Source: Anisakis pegreffii
Lineage: Eukaryota > Nematoda > Chromadorea > Rhabditida > Anisakidae
Direction of reading: 5' to 3'
DNA: 64,000 nucleotides
NCBI GenBank assembly: GCA_035041965.1
Contig: JAPYMA010000131.1
Span: 97,276 to 161,275, forward strand
Each line of letters opens with the position of its first letter. Within the stretch, counting starts at the first letter, position 1. Position numbers and translations under genes: made by a program. The notes below the pieces were generated by a model that ran no database searches, had not been told where the DNA came from, and was given only the letters and a program-made list of their open reading frames with translations. Shown here piece after piece: positions 26,980 through 39,355 of this stretch.

Positions 26980-29506
26980 TTGTTGTTGTCTCTTTTATTA
27001 CATCTTAGCAAATTGTATTTGTTCATCATCATGTATGTATACGTATTTGTATATGTGGATATGGACACAACGGTGTTTTTTCTAATGCTTACGATACTCT
27101 CTGAAAGAAATATTCTTTTTTAAACTTTTCAAAATCCTTATAATATATGCGCATAAAATTCATATTATAGATCTGATTCGAGGTGTATGTAATTGTTTGA
27201 AAATTCCTTTTTTGGGATGCAATCTTAAAATTGATTATAATTTTTTTAAAATTAGGTTTAGAGTTCATATTGTTTTCGGAATTTTTCTTTTCAAAATAAT
27301 GTTAGATAATGCTCATGGTTTTTTCGTTTGCATTTCTTGTTTGTTGAAATTTCAATTCGATGTGTTCTGATCTGTACTCAACCAAATTACTGTTTATATT
27401 AATGAATAACAGTGCGATTCTTTGAAACTTTGTTTGATGAGCTTTATTCGCCATTAACTTTTGATCATTGAATACATTCACGCATTCATATAGTTATCTC
27501 AAGCCATCCTTTATTATTCGTCTTGTCTTCCACATGTTTCCTTCTTGGGTGATGAGTGTAGATTATAGTATCGTATGCATACATGGTTTATAAGACCATA
27601 AAAAATTTCTCATTGATACTGGATGTTATTTGCATTCTATGATGTAAATGATTAGTTGTCGCTGTAGAGGAATGATAAATCGGTGGTTCCGAAGAGGGTA
27701 CAGTTCATCTGAACTTAAAACCTAGAGTTCTTTGTAGTCCATCTGCTTCAAAATGAAGTAGAACTAGGATGGAAAACGTGAGAAATAGAACTGAATTTTT
27801 AATTTCGATGAGAAGATATTCGTTTTCAGTGAGAATCGTAATGTGCATTCGACGTTTGGTCGCTTTAACTTCATTGATCTTGATCTAAAACAAACTCAGT
27901 CGTGCATGGAGAATAGACGTAATATTTACTCTAATTGATGAAATTTTTGGTATCCGAAGTTGTTTTATACAACTTCTACGTTGGGAACCACTGCGTACGA
28001 GTATTTTAAATGTCGTATTGCCAAATAATTCCTAATTGAAACGTCGAATTCAATTTGACGCATACTGATCATTAGGATGCGAGAGATCATATTCTATTTC
28101 ATACATATACATATTGTATATACTCAATTTCTACGAAGTTTTCATATCATAGTTTATGTATCTTCTCGAATAGAGTTGGGTGAATAGTAGGTTTATTATC
28201 GGTGGTGTACAGCAGTATATGGCAAAAATTTATTGCAATCATTTACAACGTGTTTGTATTCGTTGTTGGTGATGCTATTGCGTCTGAATGGTAACTTTTA
28301 TGGATGTATTCATGGACTGTAAATTACGCGATACCATTCATGATACGTATTGTAATCAGTTTTCATAATTTACTTGGAATCAGTAAATTGTAATCAGTCT
28401 TCAATAATTTTTTTGGTTCTGTAATATCACAGCTGATTTTGTTGTCATTTGCTCATTTTGCACAAATTGCGATCGATCTCATATCCAGTTATGAGTTGTT
28501 TTGCAAGCATGATTATATGACGATGGGTTTATTTGTATCTGTCCATCTCATTTCAAAAAGGCTCAACAAAGCGATAATCGTTTAAATTGAAATCTTTGAA
28601 AGTGTTCATTTCAGTTGTAGCCTGGGAGGTTTTGTGCTAGAAAATTCTTTGGATCAGTACATTTTTTCATCGTTATGAGTGTTCAATTGTTGCTGAAATT
28701 TGGGATGAATTTTTGAAAAATGGAGGATTACTGAGATGAGAAGTGGACTTTCGTTCAACAGGAAATTATTCAATCTAACAAATATCAAGTTGTCATTCAG
28801 TATTCGTTCCGTCGTATTCGCGAGAGTTGGTCTTATCAGACACTGAACTAACCCTTTATGAGGGCATTTTTTGAGGTGGATGGTCTTTAGTGGGAAATCT
28901 TAATATTGGTAATATCAGCTCTAAATCGTTTATCTCTAAAATAGATTGGATACAGTTAATTTGTCGAAGCCATAAGCAAGAACATATTTGAAGCATTTCC
29001 GATTTTGCAGAGTGATCATATTTATATGGCGTTGTGATATAGTGTTATCGAGGTAGTCATATCACGTAGTATAATGTAATAATACACCAATTTGTTGTTA
29101 TTATTGCTGCTATTGATCATTAAATCGACTAGATGTTTTGAAATGGAATAAAGAATTATCGAGTATTCATCAAAATAAACACTCATGATTCTATTGCGTT
29201 TATTTGAGTCATACTGATTAATCAAACTCGCACTCAACGGTTAATAAAAACCGTAAGTAATCGTATCTATTGATTGCTTCACTTCAAATTCTTTGTTGTA
29301 ACTAACGAACGAAGGAATGAATTTCCCGTTTGCAGAGCGGCATGAAAGTGCGTTTAGGGTGTTTTTGAAAGGTTCAGTTCGCTGAAGTTATCGTATTTGT
29401 GTAAATAGTTGAATGAATCAAAATTTCTTGCTATGTTATGACGAGAATGGTTTTTAGGTAAATATTTTAGCGGCCACAGCAGCAGCACTTAATTAAGACA
29501 AAAAGG
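26980..29506. other. intergenic stretch between mitoferrin and TraB genes
   Basis: No coding exon was recognised on either strand. The sequence is AT-rich with no long open frame and no obvious repeat array. The end probably includes the TraB-gene promoter and 5' UTR. A TATTTTAG acceptor-like site ends at 29470, 36 bases before the ATG at 29507, and may be a splice or trans-splice site. Confidence 0.5.
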
Positions 29507-32500
29507 ATGTCTTCGGATAACAGTTTCAATAATGGTTCAGCCCAAGGCAACGATATCCATTTGGTGGAAAATGCGGAGGAAGTCACCGAGGATCAAAACG
29601 GAGTTGCCGCAAGTGAAAAGAATTCATCGTCGACGTCAAATCGTGGCTCGCCTTTAAAATCCGCACTCAAACACGATGAGCCTGGTAGCCCGTCGCATCA
29701 TCCTGACCCAGAACATCACGTCAAATTGGATTTAGACGGGAGCGATCTGACCGAAGAGGATATCTTTCGGATGAAAAGTCTTAGTGCGTCTCGTAGAGGT
29801 GGTTTGTTGTTGTGGATTCACAATCAGTTTGATTTGATATTGTATTCACCAAAATGAACTTCGGATTGCCCCTTTCACCAGAAGTTTCAAATTTTCTGTA
29901 TCTGATCTCTTTTTATGACAGTTGAATCTGAGAATGGGTTGAGTGAATGCAATGAAGTGGTGATATGTGGGAGATATCAGAGCCAATAGGAATAGTTTTT
30001 TTTCGTAATTGAATCATGATAAAATCCATTCAACAAAAAGTAATTCTTGAGGTTATATGAAGAACCTGTTTAGGTTTCTGAAAAGGATTTCGTTTCAAAA
30101 TCGCTTTCATTTAAGGAACGTTGAGTGAAATGGCCGAACAGTCAGTAATGTCGGTTGCGGATTCCACATCAAATTTTGAAGAGCATGTACCTGAAGGTGA
30201 TTCTGAAGAAGATGCTCAGCCGGATGAGAACGGCGCCGATGAGAAACTCGATGAGGACAAAGACGACGGGAAGGTGTCGGCAAAAAAAGTGGAACAAACT
30301 CGTGTTTATGGTGGTTTCGTGTTCGATCGTAACCGCCCATCCAACCCACATCTCCCGAAAGAAACGGTCACCGTTTTGAATTATCCCTTCGAAGCAACCC
30401 TGATACCGACCGGTGATGACGAAGCGGAGTATCGTAAAGCGTTGAAGGATGCGAAGGTTTTCATTTCTGCTCACTTCTTTCAATTAGAATTTCGGTTGGT
30501 TTCAGCTGAAGTATCATTCGATTGTTGCAATAAAAAATGAAATTTCGGGAGGAGCTGAATTATTTTGAGACACTTCGCATTCATCGAATGCCTAATTTCG
30601 CTCTTTTTTCAGGTGTATTTGATAGGAACGGCGCATTTCTCGCCCGACAGTCAACAAGATGTGCTCACAACAATTGCAAATACGCAACCAGATATGGTTA
30701 TGGTGGAGTTGTGCCCATCGAGGATCTCCATTCTTTCAATGGACGAACAAACACTTCTACATGAAGCGAAAAATCTGAATATGGAGAAAATTTGTACGAC
30801 CATTAAACAGGTCGCTCCTCTTTCGGTTCTTTGTCGAAGTGAAATTCCGGGAACATTTCATCTGTTATGTGATTATACCGAAAAAAGAAAAGAGTTTTTG
30901 AATCGTTTAAAGTCAATCCTTTACAAGTTCTCATCATTGCTATTGCGATTTCAGAGTGGTTTCGTGCAAGGCATCCTTCACGTGCTGTTACTTTCGATGT
31001 CTGCACACTTCACGAAGGAGTTGGGTATGGCTCCAGGTGGTGAATTCCGTGCCGCACATCGGTTTGTTCCCATTTCATTTGCTCTTTTATGTGTACCGTT
31101 CCTTTTTCTAGCTAAATCATAAGCATGCATAGAACATTTGACTTGTTCCGTGTACATTTTATTTTTCTGCCAGTGGACTGATGGAATGGCGAAATTCATA
31201 CGTCTTCGATAAATTGTTCGGTTGATAAATTTCAAATTTGCATTCTTATCATAGCAAATTTCAGTGCAGCTATGGACGTTAAGCTATGTAAACTGATTCT
31301 CGGTGATCGCCCAATTCATGTAACATTACAACGCGCTCTTGGTTCACTGTCGTTCTTTCAGAAGTTGAAATTATTCTATCATATCATACTGTCGCATGAA
31401 TCTTCTATTACGTTAGTTTTTCTTTTTTTAATATTTCAGTATTTTTAAAACAGTAAATCACAACTTTCATCATTTCACTCGTTGACTACTTTTCATTAGT
31501 AATGAACGAGATTGATCAGTTAACTAAAGTAATCAATACGATTCAGCTGAAGATCAGTGAACATTAGGGTAATACAAAACAATTAACACAATGCAAACTC
31601 CTCTCCAGCAAACTGTGAACATGTTGTTAATTGATCTATTGGACTGTTGTTATGCGATGAATACGATGTTTCTAGACAAGAGGAGATAGAACGGTGCAAA
31701 AAGTCGGATTTACTGGAAGAGTTACTGAAAGAAATGGCTGGTGAATTCCCGATGCTTTCGAAGATATTCGTCGACGAGCGTGATCTGTATATGACAGATA
31801 CGCTGCATACAGTGCTACGACGCTCAACATTTGACAAACGCGTAGCATGGTCGAAGACTGATGGTTGGGATTTTTGAGTTTTTCTGATTAATTTAGTGAT
31901 TAATTTAGTCAGTTCTTGTACTTTACTTTTTTGTGCTCACAACTAACAATTACAGCAAAAGTTCATCTAAAGATGCAAATGATTCTGTGTCAGTTAGCCG
32001 TGACTCTCGCTGAAATTTTTTTCTGTTAACCCAAGTCTTTTGTAACCCTTTAGCGTGGCACTGCTATCCATATTCAGCAGATGAGGATTTGCTGAAAGAG
32101 TTCTGGAAACATGAGCTGATGATATGATCTTTCGTTCAGTGATCTGAGATTGAGTATAATCGATGATCTGTTAGGTTAATTGGATTATGTTGATGTTTCA
32201 AGATTTTCGTAAACTTTGATGTTGTCAGTTGATATGCATGATGTGAAATTTGTTAACCTGTACGGATGAATGTTTTTTTGCTCACAATTAACAGTAAGGT
32301 GAAAAAAATTTCAGCTGCATGGCAACCGATCTCATTAGTAGCCGTTGTTGGTATGGGACATGTTCCAGGCATTATTGCTAATTGGAATAAAACAGTTGAC
32401 GTGGGAGATTTATTAAGGTTCGTTCGTTTGTTTGTTGGTTAATTTGCAATCTGAAATTTGTTGTCGTTAAATGAAATCGGTTCGGTCGTATGAGTTCATT

Positions 32501-32792
32501 GAGTTAGTCGGTTCGTATTGTCGTTGGAGTTATTTCATCAGAAATATGCTCAAATCATAGAAATAGAATGATTTGAGATAAATAATTTTCGATTGTTTGT
32601 GATAAAAGAATTCGAATGGAATTTTTCTTTTTGCTTTGAAAGATAAATGTTCCTTTCAGTGTTCCTCAACCGTCGTTATCATCACGAGTGATGCGTTATG
32701 CAGTGAAAGGCCTCTTCTTCGGCGTGACTGCATATGCTGCGTATCGTCTCGGTGCACGGGCAGTGAGAGGGATTCGGGTGCATTTCAGATAA
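29507..32792 (+). CDS. TraB-domain protein (TRABD-like)
   Basis: Eight exons join in phase: 29507-29798, 30116-30456, 30613-30810, 30955-31061, 31265-31411, 31676-31863, 32315-32417 and 32660-32792, giving 502 residues. The first 180 or so residues are acidic and Ser-rich, with no known domain. The TraB domain runs from VYLIGTAHFS at residue 212, through MVMVELCPSR, ELGMAPGGEFRAAHR, LILGDRPIHVTLQRAL and EMAGEFPMLSKIFVDERD, to VAVVGMGHVPGI near residue 436. These are the conserved blocks I recall from human TRABD. The C-terminal exon carries one likely membrane helix (GLFFGVTAYAAYRLG, about 474-490). TraB-family proteins resemble bacterial pheromone-shutdown proteins and GumN; their biochemical activity is not settled. 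Metazoan and plant members have been linked to the mitochondrial outer membrane, which fits the tail helix but is inference here. Confidence 0.88.
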
Positions 32793-33435
32793 ACGGCAAA
32801 AATTTTTTTACTTCGATCCGATGGTTGTTTGGGTTTTAAGGTCAGGGCAAATGACATAATGAGATCATTGAGCTCTATTTGTTGTGGTACGATGCAATAT
32901 GATCGGTAGATGTTTGTTTTGGTTATGCACTGTGAACACTCTCCTACTTACGTATTGTTTAGTCGGTTGTGTGATTCGAATACTCTCTTGATATCTTTCG
33001 TCGTTTTTTTTGTCATGGATTTTCGGTTCTTTCGGGCATCATCTCCTCATTCGCTCTTCGTTGTATTGTTTAGATCGTATCGTTGTGTTCGTCGGCAATC
33101 CAGTCTTAATTTAGTGTTTATCATTGACAGTTGTTATCACTATGAAACGTTGGCGATTCCATTAATGGATTCGAAAGTTTGTCTGAACTGTAGCTGTTCT
33201 GAGCAATAAGATCGATTGATTTGACTGCATATTTTATTGAATTGAATTGACGAGAATCAATTTCACACAAGAGGATGGATCAGTTCATTAATAATTGTTA
33301 CTCACATATAAATGAATGTTTGTATAGTATAATGCGGGGAATGGTTTTCTTATTCTTTCTGTACGTCTGTATCACACTTATGGTTTTTGTTGTTATTTTG
33401 TTGTTGTTGTTATTGGTGTTGTTTTCGTATGATAC

Positions 33436-33441
33436 AATAAA
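33436..33441 (+). terminator. possible poly(A) signal of the TraB gene
   Basis: An AATAAA on the coding strand about 640 bases after the stop codon at 32792. It would imply a fairly long T-rich 3' UTR. The assignment is by motif and position only. Confidence 0.3.
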
Positions 33442-34009
33442 GATTCATAATAAATGTATTATGTGTGATTTGGAATGGTGATTTTGAGTGGTTGTTTTGG
33501 ATTGCGGAAATTTAGGAATGGGCAAAATTTACGGATAGCTAATTTTATTATCGATATGTTGATTCGTGGAGTAAAAGGACTGACTGATTTGGCTCGTTTA
33601 TTGGACTCATATTTTTTTTGATGAAATTCGTTTGTGCTATGATTATTTCAGTGATTGTCTTGATTGTTGTCACTGTGAAAGTCGTTATTGATATTATTAT
33701 GGTTATTGATTGCGTATAGCTCGTCAATCAGCACAGTATTTGAGCCGAATAATTTGAGCGTAATTTCTTCATCTCAATTTTGTCGATATTCTTTGATTCA
33801 ATTCACATTTTCACCTAGATAATGTTCGATTATTGTTGCGGTTTTTTCAACTGATGGATATTTGTTGAATGAAAATGTTTTATGTTGATGAATATCTTGC
33901 AGTTGTTTTGTGCAATTCGTAATTGCTGTGACAGTGCTGAGCATGATTGTTTTGTAATTTCTTCGTGTGTTCTTCATTGAATACCTCTTTTTTTCTTTTC
34001 TCCTGCTCA

Positions 34010-34380
34010 TTGTTTAAACCAGTGGTCCCCACGATTGGATGCTCCATTATCCCCTTCGATTGTTTTATAGGTCGTCATTACCTGCTTCGTCCCACTGTAT
34101 TACCCCATCCCACTAGGGCATCTATAGCTTTGGTGGTTATCTCCAGTCTCGAGCAAAACACAGTTGGAAACAGGAAGTGAAATGAACGCCATTGTGATGG
34201 TTTTAAAAAATTTCAACCATCACAGTATTGTTCCATCTATAATAACTGAACGAGATAATAATTTTCCCAACTCCTCCATTATTGCCTGACATGCCCAAAT
34301 TATCCAAAAATGGGTAATTTTCTCTTCATGAGGACCATTGGTATGGACTGATGATTAAGAAATGGAAATTGTTACATTTC
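34010..34380. repeat. dispersed repeat, copy 1 (possible non-autonomous element)
   Basis: This segment resembles parts of 54480-54670 and 52310-52420. Shared strings are of the types GGATGCTC(C/T)ATTATCC, GTCGTCATTA-CC and TTATCCAAAAATGGGTAAT (54.6 kb: TTACCCAAAAATGGATAAT), followed by a TGG(A)ACCATTGGTAT/ACCACTGATAT string. A hairpin lies inside, with a 10-bp stem TGTGATGGTT at 34192-34201 and its complement at 34214-34223. No protein is encoded. Homology is partial and by eye. Confidence 0.5.
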
Positions 34381-36259
34381 ATGATCTAATTTAAATCCAT
34401 TAATAACATTTCATTCGTTGTGTAATCAGCTAAATTCGGTGAACCGAACTTGTTACTTTTAATTCTCAGTCTTCTTCTTTCGTATTAGTAAGTGTCCTTC
34501 TGTTATATCATTCGTTTATCTGTTCACAATCTGTCTTCTTGATGATTGTGAGATGTCTCATGGTATTGACGGATGCTTTCTTCTCCTGACACAATGACTT
34601 AATTTAGATGTGTTGGATTGGAGTAACAAGATGATTCGTTGAATTAGTTGAAATGTTTCTTTTTTCTTTCAGCGTTTATTTATAAATGAAGTGAATACCA
34701 CTCTTCATACAATACAACATTAAATTTGATCGTAGAATACTGATGATGTCAACGAAGTGTTGTGGTGTATTATCTTTACTGTTGCTATTCTGTTATCACT
34801 GATCACGTCAGTATCAGCACCTGACCATTGTCGTTTGTAAATGCTTTTGATTCGATTGGTTTGTTGTGATGCACATATCTCAGTAATCATTTCAACGAAT
34901 TTTCGAAATGAACGAGAATGCTTTTATACTGTAGACGATAACAGTAATCATAATACCGAATTCAAGTGTGATTTCTGTTGTTGTTTTTAAACAGTATCTT
35001 CTCTCGGCTGGAGCAGCGTTGATTTGGTGAAGCTGACAGGAAGGTTGTTGATTGGACCTTTTGGAGTTTTTAATGTAACAATGAACCTTTCATGGCCACT
35101 GCAAAACAATTTACGCTTTATGGCTTCAGAGTTGAAAGTAATTCATTCTGAAGGTGTTCGATGAAATGAAAAGGATTCTGCTCAGCAAAGTCTTATTGTG
35201 ACCTAGCACTGGAAGAATTCGTTGTATAAGCAATATTCGAGATTTTCCAGCCGGTATTGTTTGATTCACGAGACGTCCAACTCGACCGCATAATTTGATT
35301 ATGAGTAAATACACCTGTTTTCCGGATCATTTTATAAGTATTAATTGCGACTGTGCCTGTAGTGATAGCACAGCGTAATTTTGTTACACTAGCCGTCTTG
35401 TTACAATATTTTGTGCCTAAATTCGAGTATGATATTAGTTGATTGTCTTCTCTAAAAACCAACAACTATGATTAACATCTCATTCCGTTCGATTTCTTAT
35501 TTGATTAACTTTTTCATCTAGTATATATTATTGCGAATAAATATCAAGAAACCATCACATTTGTTCAATCAGTTTTATAAAACAAATTCAACTGGCGTCG
35601 TGTGATATGTTCACTGCTCACTACTGAAATATAAGGAAGGATTGGAGATAATTTTTCAGCTTCAGTATAATCGTAGAAAAGTAGAATGTTACAGTTGGAA
35701 TAGTGCAGGATGAATGGACTCTCTCTGAATATAGCAAACATTCAGTGTTTTTTCAGTTGTAAGCATGTGTGCTCATTTTACTATCATGTTGCTCATCATG
35801 AGAATTAATAAGTCAACTGCATTTGACACATGGATTTGGGACAAGCATGAGACCATATTCTAAATGAGTTACCATTGAAATTGCATTATTTGTCCATATA
35901 CCCATTTCCATCACAATAATTTATCACAATTCAAGTTAGGGACCATTGTATTGAAAATGGTCAAAATCACGATTCCATGCGATTATCAAGTTCAGTATTG
36001 TTTTGACTCAACAATACATCATCGATATGATTGAAAATAGATAGAATGTCAGAAAACGATCGCTAAAGCTAAAAGATCACAATAGCTTATCAACATTCAA
36101 TTGCAAGTCAAAATCTCCACTTGAATCACTTCATCGTGAACGGTGAGTGATGCGTTCACATCAAACAAAAGTCGTGATCTTGTGAAATATTCTAATTCGA
36201 AACCAATTCAATTGACTCATTCGATTCTCCACTAAAACTGCTCTGTTTCAATGTGAGGT

Positions 36260-39200
36260 ATGCGTTTAATAACATGGAATATCAACGGTATTCGTTCACT
36301 ATCCGATGGAATTCCGAAAATTCTCGACGAACTGAATGCTGATATCATTTGTTTACAAGAAACAAAAATCAGCCGCGATATGCTCACGACTGATATTGCA
36401 AATGTTAACGGATTCAATTCATACTTCTCGTTCTGTCAGTCTGCTAAAAAAGGTGATTATTCATTCAGCGAATTCGTTGTTGATGATCATATCATTATTC
36501 CAAACGAACTCTATTGACAATTTTTAACTGTGGAAAGTTTTCGAATTTCTTCAGTGACTCTGTTACGTGTATTATTTTGACATGTCTGCATTTACCTAAA
36601 TGTCGATCAATGTCACCAGATTTTAGGCTACTCAGGTGTTGCCACATACTGCAAAGATGAATGTAAACCATTTGATGCAGTTGATCACCTTGCACAACGT
36701 GTATGCTTTAGCGCTTGATTGTTTCAATTTAGTTTTATCTCAAATTCGAAAATTCACCATATAAATAATGGCCAATTTTACATAATCACTTGGTTCGTAT
36801 GAAATCTCCTGAATCAACTGATACAACTTGCTGAGTGTATCATGTTCGCATCAAATCTCCATGAAATAACGATCAGATTTGAGTTCCTTTCCACCACAAA
36901 TGACCAGAAATTCATAGAATTCGCAGGTGTTAGAACATTTTGATCACTGAATCAATTTGAGCCTGGTTAATGATGGATCGACCAGAAGTCAAATCAGATC
37001 AAATGTGATCACTGAACTGCGAAACAGACTGATTGGTTTGCTTTTGAAGGATTGTGAGTTACCGTTGGGTGATATCGAAGTTGATAACGAAGGTCGTGCT
37101 GTTATCGTTGAGTTTCATATCGCTGAAGTTGATTCACCAACCGGGGACGGTGATAAGCCATGTACAAGTCAAAGTAATGAATTCCTTCAGTCAGAACATC
37201 CTAACAAAGGAAATTTTCACACTTAAATCCAGTTGCATGATTCTTGTTAATCTTGAACATACAACTTCCTGAACGTTCTGAAATGATTTCATCAAATTTC
37301 TCTGTCGAAAATGCACCAACTTCATTGATTCTATTGGAATTTTCTCCACAAAAACGCCTTCTCCCTCTTGCCTGTATGTTGCTTACGAGCGATCAAAGTA
37401 AGCAAAATGTATGTGAATATCCTGAAATCAAAATGTATGATGAATTGAAATAATTCAGATTCATGTGTGGAACTTCAAGATCGACTAGAGAAATTGGCAA
37501 TCATAAATGTCTATTGTCCTCGTTATAATCCGGACAATGCGGAGCGTTTCAAATTCAAACTGAGGTTTTCACGTGATCACTTGTGTTTTTTCGCATGAAT
37601 ATGTTTGATACAGATGATTGTTGAAATTGGCATATCTTAACAGTGTAACAGATTACAGTGTTCATTGAAACCCCAATAGATCCGACTGTCTCGACTTGAT
37701 TAATCATTGATTAATCACGATGAATATTCAGTATCCGATAAAAATGGATTATAAGTTTTAAGATTTCATCAACTTTTGAGTGCTCGAGTGCAAGAGTATA
37801 GATCGAGTGGTTATCACGTTATCATTATTGGTGATGTGAACATTGCTCATAAGGCAATTGATCATTGTGAAGCGGAAAAAATAAATGATTTCGAAGAACA
37901 GCCACATCGAGTTTGGATGAGCGATTTTCTGGCGAATTACGGTTTCGTTGATTGTTTTCGAAACTTTCATCCTAATCAATCGTACGCGTATACTGTATGG
38001 AATACACAGGTTTTTCGAGTTCACGATGCATTCCTTCATTTTCGCCATTCATAACCGTGGATTTGAATCACTACTTCACTCGACTTGATAACATATTTTA
38101 AGTTTTCATCTCGCGAGAACAACTTTCGAAAATGGATCTCTGAAATGGATCGAAATTGTTTCATTTGGATTTTGCGATCATCTTCTCTTGTGTCCTTACA
38201 TTAGACTGAAATTAATTTGTGAATTGCCGAATGTGACTGAATAATAATGATAACAATTTGCGATTATAACGTAACGGTAGTAACGAATCCAGAAGGTGTG
38301 TTTAAGACGAATGCGAGAGCGACCAATTATGGCACCCGAATCGACTACATAATCGCCAATTCGGAATTGCTCAATCGTGAATTCTTCTCGGATTGTGATC
38401 ATTTAACGGATCAGATGGGTTCTGATCACTGTCCAGTGATCGCTGTGATCAACAGCTCTAAATGGCGATTTGTCAGTGCCCAACAATTACCATCACTGTG
38501 CTCGAAGTTAATGCCCGAGTTTCGTGGTACTCAAACATCAATTAGATCATTCCTTTGTGCAGCTCAACCTTCAACAACCGCAACCAGAGATGAATTGAGA
38601 GCTAAGAAACGAAAAAGTGTAGCGTCACAACGTGCGATCACAAATTTCTTTACAAAAACGGTTTCTCATTCAAGTATCTAGAAGATAATTCTTTTATTGT
38701 ACTACATCTTTTCAGCATCATCTCGCGCTCGGAGATTGTTCATTGATTTTCTCATCGATCAGATCATTAAAAATGGTAGAGACAAAAAGCTTTTGCTTGT
38801 CTCCTTTATGTCTTTCATGCTTTTTGCATGATTTTTCGACGAATTTTCTGAATTTGTGTCCACTTTCAGGAATCGTCCACTTCTTCTAGTGGCAGTAGTC
38901 AAAATGAACGTTCATCTTCTAATGGCAACAAAAAGCAGAGGTTAACGGAGACGAAAACTGAGAGGAATGGTGTAATGTCAGGAATGAGTAATGGACTGCT
39001 TACGAAAAAACTGGAAACTATTGTTGACGAAAGACAAATTAGCGTTGGTAATGCGCTGAAAGGAGGAACGAAGAATGCATTTGAGAAGATTATGAGTAAG
39101 AAAAATGTCCCAAAATGCACTGGACACGGTGAACCAGCAGCTGAACGGACAGTCAAAAAAGCTGGGCCGAACTTCAATCGAAGGTGTGAACTCAACACGT

Positions 39201-39355
39201 ATTCCGTTACAAGAAATTTCCTTGTATTTTGAATTATTCAATCTTATCCGTTCCATTGCAGTGCAAAAATCGTTTTCAGATTCTATGCGTGTGCACGTCC
39301 AATGGGATTCGCGACTGATAAGAATGCGAGGTGCAACTTCTTTGAATGGGCTTAA
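36260..39355 (+). CDS. APEX2: APEX2-type AP endonuclease 2 with GRF zinc finger
   Basis: Exons read: 36260-36452, 36627-about 36700, about 36962-37149, 37459-37564, 37763-38009, 38307-38660, 38870-39183 and 39280-39355, about 517 residues, close to the human length as I recall it. The EEP catalytic core shows TWNINGIRS (Asn7), CLQETK (metal-binding Glu34), KKGYSGVATYCK, INVYCPRYNPDNAERF, IIIGDVNIAHKAIDH, NYGTRIDYIIAN and MGSDHCPV (catalytic Asp-His). FEEQPHRVWMSDFL and SYAYTVWNTQ are the APEX2-type insert and substrate loop. Next comes a PIP-box-like QRAITNFF, then a low-complexity linker. The C-terminal zf-GRF has KCTGHGEP, VKKAGPNFNRRFYACARP and RCNFFEW, giving a Cys-His-Cys-Cys set. APEX2 has AP-endonuclease, 3'-phosphodiesterase and 3'-5' exonuclease activity and works with PCNA. 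The 36700/36962 junction does not join in phase, so a small exon was probably missed there. Confidence 0.87.

Larger units (their letters stand above)
32793..36259. other. intergenic stretch with a dispersed repeat
   Basis: The first part is the likely 3' UTR of the TraB gene. No convincing exon is visible to 36259; short frames rich in Phe, Leu and Cys reflect T-rich DNA. A dispersed repeat copy lies at about 34010-34380 (listed separately). The last few hundred bases before 36260 should hold the promoter of the APEX2-like gene. Confidence 0.5.
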
